A stretch of DNA of 64,000 nt from positions 1 through 64,000 of the forward strand of contig CAWEXB010000011.1 in NCBI GenBank assembly GCA_963812915.1, given 5' to 3'. The position numbers were made by a program, and so were the translations under genes. Below are positions 61,701 to 64,000 of this stretch, in pieces. The notes below the pieces were generated by a model that had not been told where the DNA came from, searched no databases, and saw only the letters and a list, made by a program, of their open reading frames with translations. Source of the stretch: JACVRW01 sp963812915 (GTDB lineage: Bacteria; Actinomycetota; Thermoleophilia; Solirubrobacterales; Thermoleophilaceae). Each line of letters starts with the position of its first letter. Position 1 is the stretch's first letter.

Positions 61701-63890
61701 CGCAGGCCGGGCAGCCGTTATGGGTCTCAAGCAGCTGTTGCGGCGCCACCACGTCGGCCTCCGTCGTCTGCCAGTCCGGCCGCCCGGGGAACAGCACCGG
61801 CGCGGGATCGCTGCCGCCCACGTTCTCGGCGCCCCAGGCGGAGAAGAGGCCTGCGGTCTGGTCCTGCAGCAACACCGCGGCTCCGGGCGCCACCGAGATC
61901 GAGGTGGGATTGGTCATCACCTCGGCCGCGCCTTCGGCGATGCCGGTACAGGGGCCGGCCGCCGTCCAGCTGGTGCCCGCAGGCAGCACCACCACGTTCG
62001 CGCCCGTGCCGCCCGGATCAAGCGGTCGCGCGAACACCGCGCCCCCGATCGGTGGCGCGACCGGAGGGTCTGTTCGCAGGCAGGCGGGCTGGGTCGGCGC
62101 GCTCAGCGCGACCGAAGTCGGGCCGCACCGGGTTTCGGGGCTCGTACCGCAACCGGGGCCGGCCGCCTGATCGGCGGTGATAAAGCTCCGGTTGACAACC
62201 GTGCCGTCGAGGCTCGCCCGGCCGATCGTGCCGCCGGCGCACAAAGACGGCGGCTGCGTCTGATAATCGCAGTCGTAGGAGTTGGCCCAATAGATATTGG
62301 AGTAGTCGACCGCCACTCCCTGCGGGAGAGCCGCGCCCGTGATGAAGCTCGCGTTCGCGCCCGTCCCGTCTAGATTCGCCCGCCCGATCGACCCGCCAGG
62401 CGGCAAGCCGGTGGCCAAATGCGTCCAATAGATGTGCTGACCGTCAACCGCCAGACCCCTCGCGCTGCCCGCTCCCGCGACGAGGCTCTGGTTGACCCCC
62501 GTCCCGTCCAGATTCGCGCGCCCGACCGAGCTGTGGGCCGAGTCCGTCCAATAGACGAAAGAGCTGTCAACCGCCACCCCCATCAGGCTGCCGCCCGGGA
62601 CGGTGATGAATTGGCTGTCGGGGACGCCGGTGCCGTCGAGGTTCGCGCGCCCAAGACTCGGGCCGCCCTCGCCCGCCCAGTAGATGTACTGGCCGTCGAC
62701 CGCCAGCGCGTTCGCAGCTGCCGGGAGCTGGATGAACTGCTGGTCCACGGCGCTGGTTTCGAGGTTCGCCCGGGAGATCCACCTGCCGTCGGTCCAGTAC
62801 ACATACTGGCGATCGACCGCAACCCCGACGTTGCGGAGCTGCGTGATCCCCGTGATCAAGCTTTGGTTGACGTTCGCCGGGACGCCCGTGAGCGTCTGGC
62901 GACCGATCGTCCCGAATTGCGGGTTGTCCCAGTAGACGGCCGCGGTTCCATCCGGTAGCGATGCGACCGCGACCGAGGTCGGGCCGCACCGGGTTTGCGG
63001 GTCCGTAACGCAACCGGGGCCGGTCGCCTGATCGGCGGTGATGAAGCTCTCGCTGGGGTCTGAGCCGTCGAGGTTCGCCCGCCCGATGGTGCCGCCGGCA
63101 CACGAGGACGGCGGGTCCGTCTGATAGTTGCAGTCGTAGGAGTTGGCCCAGTAGACATGGCCGGAGTCGACCGCCACTCCCCGCGGGAGAGCCGCTCCCG
63201 TGATGAAGCTCGCGTTCGCGCCCGTCCCGTCTAGATTCGCCCGCCCGATCGACCCGCCAGGCGGCAGGCCGGTGGCCAGATGCGTCCAATAGATGTGCTG
63301 GCCGTCAACCGCCACGCCCGTGCCGTTGCCCGCTCCCGCGACGTGGCTCTGGTTGACCCCCGTCCCGTCGAGATTCGCCCGACCGACCGAGCTGTGGGTC
63401 GAGTCCGTCCAATAGACGAAAGAGCTGTCGACCGCCACCCCCGTCAGGTTGCCGCCCGGGACGCTGATGAACTGGCTGTCGAGGCGCCGCTGCCGTCGAG
63501 GTTCGCGCGCCCAATACTCGGACCGCCGCCCGTCCAGTAGATGTACTGGCCGTCGACCGCCAGCGAGTTCGCAGCGGCCCGGATGAACTGCTGGTTGACG
63601 CCGCTGCCGTCGAGGTTGGCGCGCGCGATCCAGGCCCCTGCCGTCCAGTAGAGATACTGGCTATCGACCGCCACCCGGATGCTGTGTGTCTGTGCGATGC
63701 CCGTGATGAAGCTTTGGTTGAGCTGGGGGGCTGGGCCGGCGGCGCGCCCGATGGTCCCGGCTTGCGGGTTGTCCCAGTAGACGAAAGGAGATCCGGATTG
63801 CTGGGCGCGCACGGGCGACGCTCCGATGAGGCCGGCGACCACCGCGACCAGGAGGGCCGCCGGTAGCAGCCGTCGGGCCGCGGGAATCAT
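58741..63890 (-). CDS. Giant secreted protein: YWTD-type propeller, pentapeptide repeats, NHL-type propeller
   Basis: About 1,715 residues when four to five frame changes are repaired (near 63485, 60370, 60140, 59765, 59270). Signal peptide RRLLPAALLVAVVAGLIGAS. Residues about 30-620 are YWTD-like blades (VDSQYLYWTAGAWIARANLD, VDGQHIYWTHLATG) in units of roughly 45. Residues 740-1115 are pentapeptide repeats (NFSGADLRGAQLTSLT, ANLNGATFAGATTMLQNADF). Residues 1250-1540 are NHL-type blades (LLGTPSALAVGLDGSLYIAD, PAGVWMSPSGELFIAD). A C-terminal Ig/Fn-like module ends it (RDGTITFAVKVRGTGTIRAL). No catalytic motif seen; likely extracellular binding. Confidence 0.7.
62050..63800. repeat. 861-bp tandem duplication inside the YWTD-propeller region
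   Basis: Landmarks recur exactly 861 bp apart: GGCCGCACCGGGTTT at 62121 and 62982, and CGCCCGATCGACCCGCCAGG at 62381 and 63242. 861 is a multiple of three (287 codons), so the duplication keeps the frame and doubled a block of about six blades. Confidence 0.75.
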
Positions 63891-64000
63891 GGGCGGGCCG
63901 GCCTCGCCCGCCGCCGCTGTAGTCTGGCCGGGGCGGTGGCGGGCTGGGTGGGGTCGAAGCGGCTGAGGGAGGGTTCGGCGACGCCGAGGGCGGGGTCGAT
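63887..64000 (-). CDS. C-terminal end of a protein cut by the window edge
   Basis: The last 37 codons of a leftward gene (DPALGVAEPSLSRFDPTQPA, then an Arg-rich tail). Its TGA overlaps the ATG of the giant secreted protein (ATGA), so the two are translationally coupled. Too short to identify. Confidence 0.5.
   Translation of the reverse strand: MDPALGVAEPSLSRFDPTQPATAPARLQRRRARPARP

Noticed and set aside
62050..63800. Regular repeats resembling a CRISPR or satellite array
   Set aside because: Repeat units code for about 45-residue YWTD blades in frame, vary like protein repeats, and have no spacer-repeat structure.

Overview
This window is high-GC (about 70% by eye) DNA with many GTG starts, 4-base ATGA/GTGA gene overlaps and a complete actinobacterial-type (group 1h, formerly group 5) [NiFe]-hydrogenase locus. 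That combination points to a soil-type actinobacterium. A Thermoleophilia/Solirubrobacterales-like source is my inference from gene flavour, not something the sequence proves. Single-base frameshifts recur in otherwise well-conserved genes, so the assembly probably carries indel errors; I mark which 'broken' genes look like error and which look like real decay.

Left part (1-15 kb): a frameshifted secreted alpha/beta hydrolase, a decayed PQQ sugar dehydrogenase, a cyclic-nucleotide-binding protein, a secreted PI-PLC-like phosphodiesterase, a glycine-zipper/CVG-repeat protein overlapping a SnoaL-like gene, a large AAA-LuxR regulator divergent from a VOC enzyme, a PAS-LuxR regulator, a clan-A glycosidase, an orphan HepT-like toxin and a stand-alone GHKL ATPase. 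From 15.2 to 18.7 kb there is an eroded island (IS110 remnant, tyrosine-integrase tail) ending at a tRNA-Thr(CGT).

Centre-left (18.7-33 kb): YceI; a same-strand envelope-stress cluster (DedA, YbhN-like, PspC, two-TM protein, small protein) whose upstream leaders are repeated; a truncated MMPL exporter; and a light/B12 module. That module is a CarH-type MerR-cobalamin repressor divergent from DUF378 and fasciclin genes across two arrays of 11-bp direct repeats, followed by UV endonuclease UvsE and a DUF523/DUF1722 protein. After that come small membrane proteins, a chimeric DUF1990/TetR junction at poly-C tracts, and a nitrilase-like protein without its catalytic cysteine.

Hydrogenase region (32.3-49.6 kb): one leftward operon of 18 genes runs hypC, hupF-like, hypD, hypE, hhyS, hhyL, NifU/Rieske fusion, DUF5947, DUF6084, two unknowns, maturation protease, hypA, hypB, double-SIS protein, small membrane protein, hypF and a nickel permease. 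Most junctions overlap by 4 bases. Divergent from it lies a Crp-like regulator translationally coupled to a second, full-length hydrogenase small subunit (HhyS2) with no large subunit beside it. The expected outcome is atmospheric-H2 oxidation with dedicated Ni uptake and maturation. The regulator-HhyS2 pair is the most unusual arrangement in the window.

Right part (49.6-64 kb): a truncated duplicate of the 19.45-kb gene, two related secreted M14 carboxypeptidases (the first lying between two copies of a 36-bp tRNA-Thr 3' half), a helicase scrap, and a very large secreted protein with a YWTD-type propeller, pentapeptide repeats and an NHL-type propeller. No rRNA, CRISPR array or intact prophage was seen.
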